From Streptomyces sp. TLI_171 (GTDB lineage: Bacteria > Actinomycetota > Actinomycetes > Streptomycetales > Streptomycetaceae), in the NCBI RefSeq assembly GCF_003610255.1, contig NZ_RAPS01000001.1, forward strand, positions 3,286,001 through 3,350,000: a DNA stretch of 64,000 nt, in the 5' to 3' direction. The position numbers and the translations under genes were made by a program. Below, piece after piece: positions 49,878 through 59,250 of the stretch. The notes below the pieces were generated by a model. It had not been told where the DNA came from and searched no databases. It saw nothing but the letters and a program-made list of their open reading frames with translations. Numbering within the stretch: the stretch's first letter is position 1; each line of letters opens with the position of its first letter.

Positions 49878-51155
49878 TCACAGCAGTCCGTCCCAGAGCT
49901 GCTCCACGACGACGGCCCACCAGTTCTCCGGGTCGCGCAGGGCGGTGCGGTCGAGAGCGGCCAGCGCCCACTGGAACTCGGCGACGGCGGGACCGGCCTG
50001 CTCGGGCGGCAGGTCCAGCAGCCGGGGGCGGTACTCGGCGAGCAGGGCCAGCGAGCGGATGAAGGCGGTGAGGTCGCTGTTGAGGTGGCGGGCCTCGCAG
50101 GTGTCGGGGTCGACGGCGCGGATCCGGCCCTGCGCGGTGTCGACGGTGATCAGCGCCCAGCCGTCGGTGCCGAGCAGCCGCTGCCCCAGCAGGGCGGTAC
50201 GGGCGGCGGCGGTGGCGCGGCGGCCCCGGCCGAGCGCGGCGAGGTGGTCGCCGAGGTCCGGCAGCGGCGCGGCGGCTTGCTCGGCGATGCCGTCGGCCTC
50301 GGGGAGGTGGAGGGCGAAGAAACCGGGGACCTCGCGCGGCAGGCCGGTCTGCTGCAGCGACCGGGCGGCGGCCTCCGGCAGGTCGGCGGCGAGCACCGCG
50401 AGCTGCTCGAAGCGGCGGACGCCGTCCTCGCCGAACAGGGCGGTGAGCCGCTTGCCGAGGCCGGCCGGGTCCTCGGGCTGGGCGGGCGGCACGGCGGGCG
50501 GGAACGGCATCCGGTTGTAGCGGCTGCCGGTGCGGGCCACCAGGGCCCGGACGGCGGCCGCCCGGTGGTCGTGGCGCGGACCGTAGGGCTGCTCGAACTC
50601 CAGCCGGACCGCGGGCAGTTCGGTGGCGACGGCGTGTTCGCTGTAGCTGCCGGGGAGCATCGACAGGCGCAGGTCGGTGCGGAGCGCGACCAGGTCGGCG
50701 TCGGGGACGCCCTGCGCCGCGAGCTGCTGCCGGGCGAGCAGGGCGGGGTGCGGGCGGCCGTGCGCGGAGTGCACGGTCAGCGAGCGGGTCTCGCCGCTGC
50801 CGTCCCGGTAGCTGAGGGTGGCCCGGGTGCCGGGGCCGGTGACCGGCGGCAGCGCCGGGTTGTGGCTGCCCGCGCCGAGCCGGTCGCGGTGCAGGCGCTC
50901 CACGACCGGTACCGGCACGGACGGGTAGACCACGAGTTCGCCGCTGACCCGGTCGACCACGGCGCAGGCCGCGCCGATCTCCTCGGGGGCACGGCGGGCC
51001 CCGGTGAGCGGGTCGGTGAGGATCGGCGCGGGCTCCGGCCAGAGCACCCAGCCGAGGTCGAACTCGTGGCACCTGACAGGCCGTGAACCCTCCTGCGGGA
51101 GATCGCCGTTGACCCAGCGGTGGGCGAGGGCGAGGGCCTGCTCGCGGGTGATCAT
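49878..51155 (-). CDS. SUKH-4 family immunity protein with YrhB-like N-terminal domain
   Basis: Likely protects the cell and its siblings against the toxin encoded just upstream. The 425-residue protein begins with an Imm35/YrhB-like domain ([18 protein letters not shown], then [18 protein letters not shown]). It ends with a SUKH-4-like domain whose signature is [18 protein letters not shown] and [20 protein letters not shown]. The middle part (about 120-200) is rich in [24 protein letters not shown] loops. ATG 51155 overlaps the toxin stop (ATGA), so translation is coupled, ensuring immunity whenever the toxin is made. Confidence 0.87.
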   Translation of the reverse strand: MITREQALALAHRWVNGDLPQEGSRPVRCHEFDLGWVLWPEPAPILTDPLTGARRAPEEIGAACAVVDRVSGELVVYPSVPVPVVERLHRDRLGAGSHNPALPPVTGPGTRATLSYRDGSGETRSLTVHSAHGRPHPALLARQQLAAQGVPDADLVALRTDLRLSMLPGSYSEHAVATELPAVRLEFEQPYGPRHDHRAAAVRALVARTGSRYNRMPFPPAVPPAQPEDPAGLGKRLTALFGEDGVRRFEQLAVLAADLPEAAARSLQQTGLPREVPGFFALHLPEADGIAEQAAAPLPDLGDHLAALGRGRRATAAARTALLGQRLLGTDGWALITVDTAQGRIRAVDPDTCEARHLNSDLTAFIRSLALLAEYRPRLLDLPPEQAGPAVAEFQWALAALDRTALRDPENWWAVVVEQLWDGLL

Positions 51156-54100
51156 CGGTTGGTGCTCCCGGTGGTGCGGTGGATGGTGAGGCGGGAGCGC
51201 GGGGGCACCGCCGCGGCCTCGGCGGCCGGTTCTTCGGCCTCCGCGCCGACCATGGCCGGCTCGGGTTCGGCGGCGGGCTCGGCGGCCGGGACGGCGACGG
51301 TGACGGGCACCGGCGCGGTCAGGTCGATCGGCCGGTCGGCGGCGTCCACGGCGATCGCCCACAGGCCGTGGTCGGCCGGGTAGAGCGGAGTGGGCGCGGC
51401 GTAGCCGGTCTGGTGGTCCAGGTAGCTCAGCACGCCCTTGTGGTTGACGGCGTTCCAGGTGTGCGAGCGGCCGAACGCGTCGACGGTCAGCAGCACCGCG
51501 CGGGTGCCGGTGCCGTGCGCGAGCAGGGCCTGGCCGAGCTTGCCGTGGGCGTCGTCGCCGTCGCCCAGGTCGAGGAAGCGGGTGCCGAGTTCGAGTTCGG
51601 CGCGGTCGCGTCCGCCGCGCTCCCCGGCGGGGCCGTCGGGCAGCCGGGGCGCGGCGCAGGTGGGTGCGCCGCCCAGGGTGTCGACGGCGGACAGCGCCAC
51701 GTCGACGCAGTTGTTGGCGCGTCCGGTCTCGGCGGGGCCGCCGCCGTTCAGCACCTCGATCCACTCGCCGACCATCGGGTCCGGCGCGGGCACCGGGGTG
51801 CGGCGCACCGTCTCGGCCTGGTGCGCGGGGTCGACCGGGCCGAGCCCGCCGGGCAGGCCGTACGGGCGGCCGTCGGCGAGGGTGCGCTCCCGCTCGGCGG
51901 CGGACAGCGGGCCGACGCCGGGACGCCGGCCGCCGGTGATCACCAGCCAGGCCGCGGAGGCCTGTCCGGGCTGCACGGGAAGGCCGGACTCGTCGACCAG
52001 GTCGCGCCGCCGGAAGTCCGGCGTCGGGTCGGTGCGGACCGGGCCGCCGGGGGCGTGCTGGCCGATGCCGCCGCCGCCCGCGGGCGGGACGGGGCCGGTC
52101 GCCGGGCGGCCCGCCGCCGGGTGCTGGCCGACGCCGATCACCGCCGCGGCGGCGCCGCCGCTCTGCCCGCCCGCACCTGCCGCGCCGGGGGTTCCGGCCG
52201 CGCCCGGTCCGGCGACCGGGGTGCCGGCGGCGCCGGGCACCGGCCCGGCCGCGCCGGGGGTGCCGGCCGCGCCGGGCGCGCCCGGGGTGCCGACCGGACC
52301 GCCGACCGCGCCGACCGGTCCGCCCACGGGTGCCGCACCGGCCACCGGGCCGGCCGCGACGGGGCCCCCGATCGGCAGGCCGCCGCCGGGGGCGGACGCG
52401 CCGCCGACCGGGCCGAGCTGGAAGGACGAGCCGCCGGAGGAGCCGGAGCCGCCGAAGGACGGGGCGGGGTCGGGGGCGCGGTGGCCGCCGCCGCTCGCCC
52501 AGATGTCGCCGCTGCCGACCGACGGCGCGGCGCTCGGCGCGGGCGGGGCCAGCACCGAGTCGACGTGCACGGACACCGGGCCGTGCGAGGCGGGCGGGGT
52601 GTAGTCGTCGTTCGGGGCCCAGCCGCCGGAGTTGGCGGCCGCGGCCGGGCTCCAGCCACCGGACGCCGGGCTGCTGTGCGACGTTCCGTACGAGGCGGTG
52701 GAGTTGCCGGAGCCGCGGTGGCCGGTGTCCACCGGTCCGGGCTGCGGCTGGCCGCCGCCGTGGTCGCCCGCGCCCACCTGGACGTCGAGCGGCAGGCCGG
52801 GGGCGGAGGCGCTCACCACCAGCGGGCCGTTCTGGCCCGGCAGCGTGCCCTGGCCGTTCGGCCCCGGCAGCGTGCCCTGGCCGTTGCCGTGGCCGCCGTG
52901 CCCGTGGCCGTGCTCGTACTCGCCCGCCGGCGGGCCGCCGGGCTGCTGGCCGTCGAGCACGCTGACCGGTCGGCCGTCCTGGCCGAGCAGGTCGAGCGGG
53001 CGGCCGTCCGCGCCGAACTGGACGATCTGCCCGTTCGGGCCGACCGCCCGCAGGTTGGCGTCCACGGTGACGGCCTGGCCGCCGTTACCGGCCAGCAGGT
53101 GGCCCTTCTGGTCGGTGACCAGGCCGGAGACCTGGCTGCCGTCGGCCGCCAGCATCACCGGGTGGCCGTCCTGGTCCAGCTTGGGGTGGCCGTCCAGGCC
53201 GAGCGCCAGGGTGATGCCGGTGCCGACCAGCGCGCCGGTCAGGCCGACCAGCAGCGGCTTGCCGTTGGTGCCCAGCAGCGGCTTGCCGTCCTCGCCCATC
53301 GCCACGCCGCTCACCGGGGTGCCGTCGGCGCTCACCAACTGCTGGGTTCCGTCCGGACCCTGAGTGACCGTCAGACCCTCGACGCCCTTCACCCGCTGGC
53401 CGTCCTCGCCGACCAGCACGGGGTTGCCGTTGCGGTCGGTGCGCACGGTGCCGTCGGCCTTCAGCTCGGCGTGCAGGCCCGCCACGCCGGCGACCTCCAC
53501 CGAGCGGGCCACCCCGGCCTTCGCCAGCGCGCCCGTGACCTGGCCGGAGCGGGCCGCCAGCGAGGACTCCCGGCCCTCGCCGTGCAGGCCCCGGCCGTCG
53601 GCCTGGGCGATCCGCTCCAGCGCCACCACCGGCGGCTCCGAGCCGAGCGACTTCGCGGCCTCGCCCATGTCCCGGCCGAGCTGCTCCAGCAGCTGGCCGA
53701 TCTTCAGCTTCGCGTGCTCGACCGCGGCCAGCTCCTCGGCCTCGGCCACCACTTCCTTCACCGCGCCGACGGCCGCGCCGACCGCGCCGGCCACCAGCCC
53801 GCCGATCCCGGTGGTCATCTCCTGGCCGGCCTGCGCGATGTCCGTCTTGGCCTTCGCCTCGGCCGCGTCCGCGGCCCGGATCTTCTCGGTCAGCTCGGTC
53901 AGCACCGCGACGATCTCCGCCTTGGCGTGGTCGACCGCCCCGGCCGCCCTGTCCAGCGCTCCCGCCATCAGGCCGGCCGCCTCCGAGGCGTCGTCGAGCT
54001 GTCCGCGGCCGCCGCCGCTGAACTGCCGCCAGTGGTCGGCGAACGCGTCCACGGCCGCACCGGAGTTCTCCCCCGACACCCGCTGCGCGGACCCGGAGCC

Positions 54101-54244
54101 GCGGCGCACCAGGGCGTCCGCCTCGGTGCCGAACTCCCGCCACAGGCCCGCGGCGCCGCGCAGGCCGTCCTCGTCCGCCTGCGGCCACGCGTGGCCGGTC
54201 CGTGCCAGCGCGGGGGCGAGTTCCTCCGGCAGGTTCCTGGACAC
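51152..54244 (-). CDS. Polymorphic toxin with papain-fold (glutamine deamidase type) C terminus
   Basis: A 1030-residue multi-domain toxin. N terminus (about 1-200): helical WXG100/ESAT-6-like or LXG-type trafficking domain with EIVAVLTELTEKIRAADAA. About 250-420: a run of short DG-x-P repeats (for example DGKPLLGTNGKPLLVGLTG, LGLDGHPKLDQDGHPVMLA). About 430-760: Gly/Pro/Ala-rich linker including GAAGTPGAAG repeats. C-terminal toxin domain about 840-960 with the catalytic triad seen as NNCVDVA (C846), SHTWNAVNHKG (H928) and YLDHQTG (D943). The family acts as protease or glutamine deamidase inside target cells. GTG 54244 is preceded by GGGGGAG. No classical signal peptide, so export should use a type VII-like system; its immunity gene overlaps by 4 nt. 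Confidence 0.88.
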   Translation of the reverse strand: MSRNLPEELAPALARTGHAWPQADEDGLRGAAGLWREFGTEADALVRRGSGSAQRVSGENSGAAVDAFADHWRQFSGGGRGQLDDASEAAGLMAGALDRAAGAVDHAKAEIVAVLTELTEKIRAADAAEAKAKTDIAQAGQEMTTGIGGLVAGAVGAAVGAVKEVVAEAEELAAVEHAKLKIGQLLEQLGRDMGEAAKSLGSEPPVVALERIAQADGRGLHGEGRESSLAARSGQVTGALAKAGVARSVEVAGVAGLHAELKADGTVRTDRNGNPVLVGEDGQRVKGVEGLTVTQGPDGTQQLVSADGTPVSGVAMGEDGKPLLGTNGKPLLVGLTGALVGTGITLALGLDGHPKLDQDGHPVMLAADGSQVSGLVTDQKGHLLAGNGGQAVTVDANLRAVGPNGQIVQFGADGRPLDLLGQDGRPVSVLDGQQPGGPPAGEYEHGHGHGGHGNGQGTLPGPNGQGTLPGQNGPLVVSASAPGLPLDVQVGAGDHGGGQPQPGPVDTGHRGSGNSTASYGTSHSSPASGGWSPAAAANSGGWAPNDDYTPPASHGPVSVHVDSVLAPPAPSAAPSVGSGDIWASGGGHRAPDPAPSFGGSGSSGGSSFQLGPVGGASAPGGGLPIGGPVAAGPVAGAAPVGGPVGAVGGPVGTPGAPGAAGTPGAAGPVPGAAGTPVAGPGAAGTPGAAGAGGQSGGAAAAVIGVGQHPAAGRPATGPVPPAGGGGIGQHAPGGPVRTDPTPDFRRRDLVDESGLPVQPGQASAAWLVITGGRRPGVGPLSAAERERTLADGRPYGLPGGLGPVDPAHQAETVRRTPVPAPDPMVGEWIEVLNGGGPAETGRANNCVDVALSAVDTLGGAPTCAAPRLPDGPAGERGGRDRAELELGTRFLDLGDGDDAHGKLGQALLAHGTGTRAVLLTVDAFGRSHTWNAVNHKGVLSYLDHQTGYAAPTPLYPADHGLWAIAVDAADRPIDLTAPVPVTVAVPAAEPAAEPEPAMVGAEAEEPAAEAAAVPPRSRLTIHRTTGSTNR

Positions 54245-54315
54245 GTGCTCCCCCTTCGGGTGGTGCGGTGCGGTGCGGCCGTGCAGAGCCGCCCGCCGCG
54301 TGCTGTGACTCCGGT

Positions 54316-54660
54316 TCAGGCCCGACCGGTTGCGGTCGGGTGGTTCAGCGAGGGCGCGTTGAAGTCCGCGCTGATCTCCTGGTCGGTGCGCTCGGTGCGG
54401 TCGGCCATGGTGTGCAGGCCCGCGCCGATCCTGGCCAGCCGCTCCGCCAGCCCCTGCAATCCGGCCAGCACGCCCTCCCGGGCCTCGCCGTACGCCGCGC
54501 CGAACGGCTGCCCCGGGGCGTCCGCGCCCCACGGGGCGCCCAGCGCCGCCAAGCCGCTCTCCAACTGCCTCGCGGCACCGCCGAACTCGTTCGAGATGCT
54601 CTCGAACTCCCGTCCCTCGCCGTGGAGTTCCCACGACCGGATGACGAGCTTGTCGCTCAT
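54316..54660 (-). CDS. WXG100-like secreted partner protein
   Basis: A 114-residue helical hairpin protein: SWELHGEGREFESISNEFGG, then the WXG-type turn GAPWGADAPGQPFGAAYGEA and a second long helix (LAGLQGLAERLARIGAGLHT). ATG 54660 has GGGGGAG 5 nt upstream; the frame extends to 54696 without similarity. It is first in the toxin operon, 71 nt before the toxin start, and should travel with the toxin through a type VII secretion system; such partner proteins are typical of toxin loci. No ESX core genes are in the window. Confidence 0.85.
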   Translation of the reverse strand: MSDKLVIRSWELHGEGREFESISNEFGGAARQLESGLAALGAPWGADAPGQPFGAAYGEAREGVLAGLQGLAERLARIGAGLHTMADRTERTDQEISADFNAPSLNHPTATGRA

Positions 54661-54885
54661 CTGCACTCCCCCGTGCAAGGGCGCCTCAGCGCCCAACCTT
54701 CCCCCGGCTGGGCCATCCTAGGGCCGCGCACCGCCCGCGCCGCCCGGGCTGCGGTCCTTTTCACAGCCGTTTCACCTACGCCGACCACCGGCTACCCGCA
54801 AAAAACAGCCGCAATCACCCCGAAGCAGCCGTAAAGCCGCGTCGTGGCACCCCGCCCCACCGGGTCCAGGCCATACCCTTGCCGG

Positions 54886-55728
54886 GTGGCACCAGCTGAG
54901 AGCACCAAGAGCAAGAAGACCAAGAAGCCCGGCAAGAAGGGCACCGCCGTCGACCTGGCGATGCCCACCGTCCGCGAAGTCGCCCTCGACTTCCCGCGCG
55001 CCTGGGTCGAGTTCACCGACCCCGCCGACGAGGACCAGGTGTTCCGCTGCGACCTCACCTGGCTCACCTCCAACTGGGGCTGCATCTTCGGCAAGGGCTG
55101 CCACGGCATCGAGCCCGGCCGCGGCGCCTCCGACGGCTGCTGCACCCTCGGCGCCCACTACTCCGACGAGGACGACGAGCAGCGCGTCGCCGAGTTCGCG
55201 GCCAGGCTGACCCCGGACATCTGGGAGCACCACGCCGAGGGCACCGACGCCAAGGGCCGGATCCGCCGCGACGGCGGCATCACCATGTTCGACGAGGACG
55301 GCGACCGGCAGACCCGCCGGGTCAACGGCGCCTGCCTGTTCCTGAACAGCCCCGGCTTCCCGGGCGGCGCCGGCTGCGCCCTGCACGTGCTCGCCCTGCG
55401 CGAGGGCCTGGAGCCGCTGGAGACCAAGCCCGACGTCTGCTGGCAGCTGCCGATCCGCCGCACCTACGACTGGATCGACCGCCCCGACGACACCCGCTAC
55501 CTGCAGGTCTCGATCGGCGAGTACGACCGCCGCGGCTGGGGCCCCGGCGGCCACGACCTGCACTGGTGGTGCACCGGCTCCCCCGAGGCCCACCACGCCG
55601 CGAACCCGGTCTACGTCTCCTACCGCCCGGAGCTCACCGAGCTGATGGGCCCCGAGGCGTACGCCACCCTGGTCGCCCTGTGCGAGGCCCACGACACGAA
55701 GCTGGCCCCGCACCCGGCCGACCAGTAG
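54886..55728 (+). CDS. Cys-rich protein of unknown function (280 aa)
   Basis: The first about 25 residues are Lys-rich and disordered ([15 protein letters not shown]). The rest is globular and holds nine or so cysteines. Several cluster in [20 protein letters not shown] and [16 protein letters not shown], followed by [20 protein letters not shown]. The pattern recalls the YkgJ/DUF3109 metal-binding group, which suggests zinc or iron-sulfur binding. [19 protein letters not shown] is another conserved-looking block. GTG 54886 lies 6 nt after TACCCT, so the mRNA may be leaderless. Convergent with the NuoD-like gene, 3 nt between stops. Confidence 0.78.
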   Translation: MAPAESTKSKKTKKPGKKGTAVDLAMPTVREVALDFPRAWVEFTDPADEDQVFRCDLTWLTSNWGCIFGKGCHGIEPGRGASDGCCTLGAHYSDEDDEQRVAEFAARLTPDIWEHHAEGTDAKGRIRRDGGITMFDEDGDRQTRRVNGACLFLNSPGFPGGAGCALHVLALREGLEPLETKPDVCWQLPIRRTYDWIDRPDDTRYLQVSIGEYDRRGWGPGGHDLHWWCTGSPEAHHAANPVYVSYRPELTELMGPEAYATLVALCEAHDTKLAPHPADQ

Positions 55729-55731
55729 CCG

Positions 55732-56895
55732 CTACTTGTCGATGTCGCCGACCACGAAGAACATCGACCCCAGGATCGCCACCATGTCCGCCACCAGCGT
55801 CCCCGGCAGCAGCTCGGTCAGGGCCTGGATGTTGTTGAACGAGGCCGAGCGCAGCTTGAGCCGCCACGGCGTCTTCTCGCCGCGCGACACCAGGTAGTAC
55901 CCGTTCAGCCCGAGCGGGTTCTCGGTCCACGCGTAGGTCTCGCCCTCGGGGGCCTTGAGCACCTTCGGCAGCCGCAGGTTGACCGGCCCGGCGGGCATCC
56001 CGTCGAGCCGGTCCAGGCAGGCGTCCGCCAGGTCGAGCGCGTTCGCGGTCTGCTCCAGCAGGCACTCGAACCGGGCCAGGCAGTCGCCCTCCTGACGGGT
56101 CGACACCTTCAGCACGTCCTGCAGCTGCCCGTACGCCAGGTACGGCTCGTCGCGGCGCAGGTCGAAGTCGACGCCGCTGGCCCGGGCGATCGGCCCGCTG
56201 ACGCCGTACGCGTGCACGTGCTCGCGGGACAGCACGCCGATGCCCGCCGTCCGGCCGCGGAAGATCTCGTTGCCGAGCACCAGGTCCTCGAACACCGGCA
56301 GCTGCGAGCGGACCACGCCCACCGCTCGCCGCACCCGGCCCAGCCAGCCGGCCGGCAGGTCCTCCTTCAGCCCGCCGACCCGGTTGAACATGTAGTGCAT
56401 CCGGCCGCCGGAAGCCTCCTCCAGCACGTGCTGGAGCTCCTCGCGGCCGTTGAAGGAGTGGAAGATCGGCGTGATCCCGCCCAGCTCCAGCGGGTACGAG
56501 CCGAGGAACATCAGGTGGTTCAGCACCCGGTTCAGCTCGGCCAGCAGCGTGCGCAGCCACACCGCCCGCTCGGGCACCTCCATGCCGAGCATCCGCTCGA
56601 CCGCCAGCACCACGCCCAGCTCGTTGGCGAACGCGGACAGCCAGTCGTGCCGGTTGGCCAGCATGACGATCTGCCGGTAGTCCCGGGCCTCGAACAGCTT
56701 CTCCGCGCCGCGGTGCATGTACCCGATCACCGGCTCCGCGGACCGGATCCGCTCGCCGTCGAGCACCAGCTTCAGACGCAGCACGCCGTGCGTGGACGGG
56801 TGCTGGGGGCCGATGTTGAGCACCATGTCGGTGCTGCCGGGCTCACCGGGGAGCGTCTGCGCACCCGGGCCGATGCCGACCGTGGTCTCCGTCAT
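55732..56895 (-). CDS. Orphan NuoD-like (NADH-quinone oxidoreductase subunit D family) protein
   Basis: A 387-residue member of the 49-kDa/NuoD family. Hallmarks are [56 protein letters not shown] and the C-terminal [20 protein letters not shown]. No other nuo gene is adjacent, so it is a second, stand-alone copy; a similar orphan is found near here in S. coelicolor (SCO3392 by memory). The position of the quinone-headgroup Tyr (RxDY in usual NuoD) is Trp here (RHDW, W85). The conserved Arg (HRG, R62) that NDUFAF7 dimethylates in mitochondria is kept. It is followed upstream by a MidA/NDUFAF7-like gene in the same direction. Confidence 0.9.
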   Translation of the reverse strand: MTETTVGIGPGAQTLPGEPGSTDMVLNIGPQHPSTHGVLRLKLVLDGERIRSAEPVIGYMHRGAEKLFEARDYRQIVMLANRHDWLSAFANELGVVLAVERMLGMEVPERAVWLRTLLAELNRVLNHLMFLGSYPLELGGITPIFHSFNGREELQHVLEEASGGRMHYMFNRVGGLKEDLPAGWLGRVRRAVGVVRSQLPVFEDLVLGNEIFRGRTAGIGVLSREHVHAYGVSGPIARASGVDFDLRRDEPYLAYGQLQDVLKVSTRQEGDCLARFECLLEQTANALDLADACLDRLDGMPAGPVNLRLPKVLKAPEGETYAWTENPLGLNGYYLVSRGEKTPWRLKLRSASFNNIQALTELLPGTLVADMVAILGSMFFVVGDIDK

Positions 56896-56910
56896 GGCCG
56901 TCGCCTCCTT

Positions 56911-57915
56911 CTACGAGGGGAGAGTCTGCCATCCCGGCAGTCCCGCGAGGTCGTCCGGTACCGGCATGCGGACGGCCTGGACCAACCAGTGGAACCCGCC
57001 CAGCCCGGCGGGGTCGGTCAGCTCGGCGGCCTCCCCCGCGCCGCCGAGGGCGCGCAGGTAGCCGGCCGGGTCGCTGCTCGCCAGCGACAGCGGCGGCCGG
57101 GCGCCGCTGACCCCGAGGGCGTGCAGGGCGGCGCGCTGGGTGGTCAGCACCGTCGGGTGCCCCGGCACGGCGGCCGCGTCGAGCGCGACGTGCGCGGTCA
57201 GGTCGCAGCTGCCGTCGGGCACGGGCGCGGCCGGGCGGCCGCTCCGGAACCCGGTCAGGGTGCCGAACGGCGGTCTGGCGTCCCGGGTGTGCGCGTAGTC
57301 GACGGCCACCGCCAGGCCGCGCTCCAGGGCGCCGACCGCCCCCGCCCAGGCCGCGTCCCGCGGCCCGCCCAGCTCCGTCCGGCCGCCGCCGGGCCACCAC
57401 CGACGGGCCCACGCCGCGTCCGCCGCGTCCAGCTCGTCCCCGAGCCGCTCCTCGCCGTCCGGCGCGACCTCGACGTAGCGCAGCACCCCGTCGTCGTCCG
57501 GCTCGGCGATCTCCAACGGCACGTTGTCCAGCCACTCGTTGGCGAACAGCAGACCCGCCACCCCGGACGGCGGCTCCGCGGACCACCCGACGTCCGCCGG
57601 CAGCCCCGCCGGACGGTCCGCCAGCTCCACGGCGTGCAGGACGACCCGGGCGCGCAGCGCCTCGGGCAGCAGCGACCGCACCGCCAGGGTGAGTTCGCCC
57701 CGACCGGCGCCCACGTCGACGAAGGCCAGCCGGGCCGGGTGCCCGAGCGCCGCGTCCACCCCCGCCAGCAGGCGGGTCACCGCGGCGGCGAACTGCGCGG
57801 AGGCGTGCACGGAGGTGCGGAAGTGCCCGGCCGGGCCCTCCGGCCTGCGGTAGAAGCCGCCGTCCGGCCGGTACAGGGCGTGTTCGATCGCGGGCCGCCA
57901 CCGCATCCATGTCAT
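56911..57915 (-). CDS. MidA/NDUFAF7-family SAM-dependent methyltransferase
   Basis: A 334-residue class I methyltransferase of the MidA/NDUFAF7 group. The family start [23 protein letters not shown] motif [29 protein letters not shown] and [20 protein letters not shown] are visible. In mitochondria NDUFAF7 dimethylates an arginine of the NuoD homologue NDUFS2 and is needed for complex I assembly. This bacterial gene lies 15 nt upstream of the NuoD-like gene on the same strand, so the pair forms an operon. ATG 57915 or ATG 57906 may be the start; the frame is open to 57951. Confidence 0.87.
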   Translation of the reverse strand: MTWMRWRPAIEHALYRPDGGFYRRPEGPAGHFRTSVHASAQFAAAVTRLLAGVDAALGHPARLAFVDVGAGRGELTLAVRSLLPEALRARVVLHAVELADRPAGLPADVGWSAEPPSGVAGLLFANEWLDNVPLEIAEPDDDGVLRYVEVAPDGEERLGDELDAADAAWARRWWPGGGRTELGGPRDAAWAGAVGALERGLAVAVDYAHTRDARPPFGTLTGFRSGRPAAPVPDGSCDLTAHVALDAAAVPGHPTVLTTQRAALHALGVSGARPPLSLASSDPAGYLRALGGAGEAAELTDPAGLGGFHWLVQAVRMPVPDDLAGLPGWQTLPS

Positions 57916-58021
57916 AGCCGGCGACGTTACCGGGAGGAGCCCGGTCTCCACCCTGGGGACGACCTGCGGATCGCTCTCCCGGCGGACCTGATCGGCGGTT
58001 CCGACTCCCTAGGCTGGAACC

Positions 58022-59236
58022 GTGCACCGACTCAACGCCTGGCTCCGCAGACACCCGATGGTGGTCGACTCCGCCTGGGCGCTGCTGGTGCTGGCCCTGG
58101 GCCTGCTGGCGGCGGTCGAGTCGACCGGTCCGCCCGACGGCCCGGCGATGCCGTCCTGGAAGCACTACACCGGCGTCGCGATCGCGATCGTGCTGCCCGC
58201 CCTGATGGTGGTCCGCCGCCGCTGGCCGGACGCCACCACCGCCGCCGCGGTCGCCCTCGGCCTCGGCCAGGTGGCCGGCGGCATCGAGCCCAACGCGTCG
58301 AGCATCGCCTACCTGGTGTTCGGGTACACCGGCGCCGCGTTCGGCCGGCCCTGGACGTCCCGGCTGGCCATCGCCGCCAGCGTGGCGGCCGGCCCGCTCA
58401 CCCTGTGGCGGCTCACCCCCGCGACCGAACGCGGCGACACCACCAAGGCGGTGTTCCTGGCCGCGCTGATGACCACCCCGTTCGTGCTCTGCTGGGCGTG
58501 GGGCCGGCTCACCCGGGTCCGCCGCGCCTACCTGGTCGAACTGGAGGACCGGGCCGCCCGGCTGGAACGCGAGCGGGACGCCCAGTCCAAGGTCGCGGTC
58601 GCCGCCGAACGCGCCCGGATCGCCCGCGAACTGCACGACGTGGTCGCCCACAACGTGTCGGTGATGATCGTTCAGGCCGACGGCGCCGCCTACGTCCTGG
58701 ACTCCTCCCCCCAGCAGGCCAAGGAGGCGCTCGGCACCATCGCCTCCACCGGCCGGCAGGCGCTCGCCGAGATGCGCCGCCTGCTGGGCGTGCTGCGCAC
58801 CGCCGGCACCGCCGAGGAGTACGTCCCGCAGCCCGGCGTCGAAGAGCTCCCCGACCTGCTGGACCAGGTCCGCACCGCCGGCCTGCCGGTCGAGTTCAGC
58901 GCCACCGGCGAAATCCGCGAACTCCCCCGCGGGCTGGAACTGACGGTCTACCGGATCGTCCAGGAAGCCCTCACCAACGTCCGCAAGCACGGCGGCCCCG
59001 ACGCCCACGCCAAGGTCGCCGTCGACTTCCGGGACGGCGACCTCGAAGTCCTGGTCGAGGACGACGGCCGCGGCTCCACCCGCGAACAGGTCGACGGCGG
59101 CGCCGACGGCCTCGGCCACGGCCTGATCGGCATGCGCGAACGCGTCGGCATGGTCAGCGGCAGCCTCGACGTCGGGCCGCGGCCCGGCGGCGGCTTCCGG
59201 ATCCGGGCCGTCCTCCCCCTCAGAGTGTCCAAATGA
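58022..59236 (+). CDS. NarL-type sensor histidine kinase
   Basis: A 404-residue membrane kinase. Four or so hydrophobic segments occupy residues 15-165. A short coiled segment (LVELEDRAARLERERDAQSK) leads to the HisKA_3 dimerisation box with the phospho-His in RARIARELHDVVAHNVSVM. The ATPase domain has the N box near YRIVQEALTNVRKHG, the G1 box DLEVLVEDDGRGS and the G2 box GHGLIGMRERVGM. It phosphorylates the response regulator that overlaps it. GTG 58022 lies 6 nt after TAGGCT, so the mRNA may be leaderless. Signal unknown. Confidence 0.93.
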   Translation: MHRLNAWLRRHPMVVDSAWALLVLALGLLAAVESTGPPDGPAMPSWKHYTGVAIAIVLPALMVVRRRWPDATTAAAVALGLGQVAGGIEPNASSIAYLVFGYTGAAFGRPWTSRLAIAASVAAGPLTLWRLTPATERGDTTKAVFLAALMTTPFVLCWAWGRLTRVRRAYLVELEDRAARLERERDAQSKVAVAAERARIARELHDVVAHNVSVMIVQADGAAYVLDSSPQQAKEALGTIASTGRQALAEMRRLLGVLRTAGTAEEYVPQPGVEELPDLLDQVRTAGLPVEFSATGEIRELPRGLELTVYRIVQEALTNVRKHGGPDAHAKVAVDFRDGDLEVLVEDDGRGSTREQVDGGADGLGHGLIGMRERVGMVSGSLDVGPRPGGGFRIRAVLPLRVSK

Positions 59237-59250
59237 AGGAGACCCGACCG

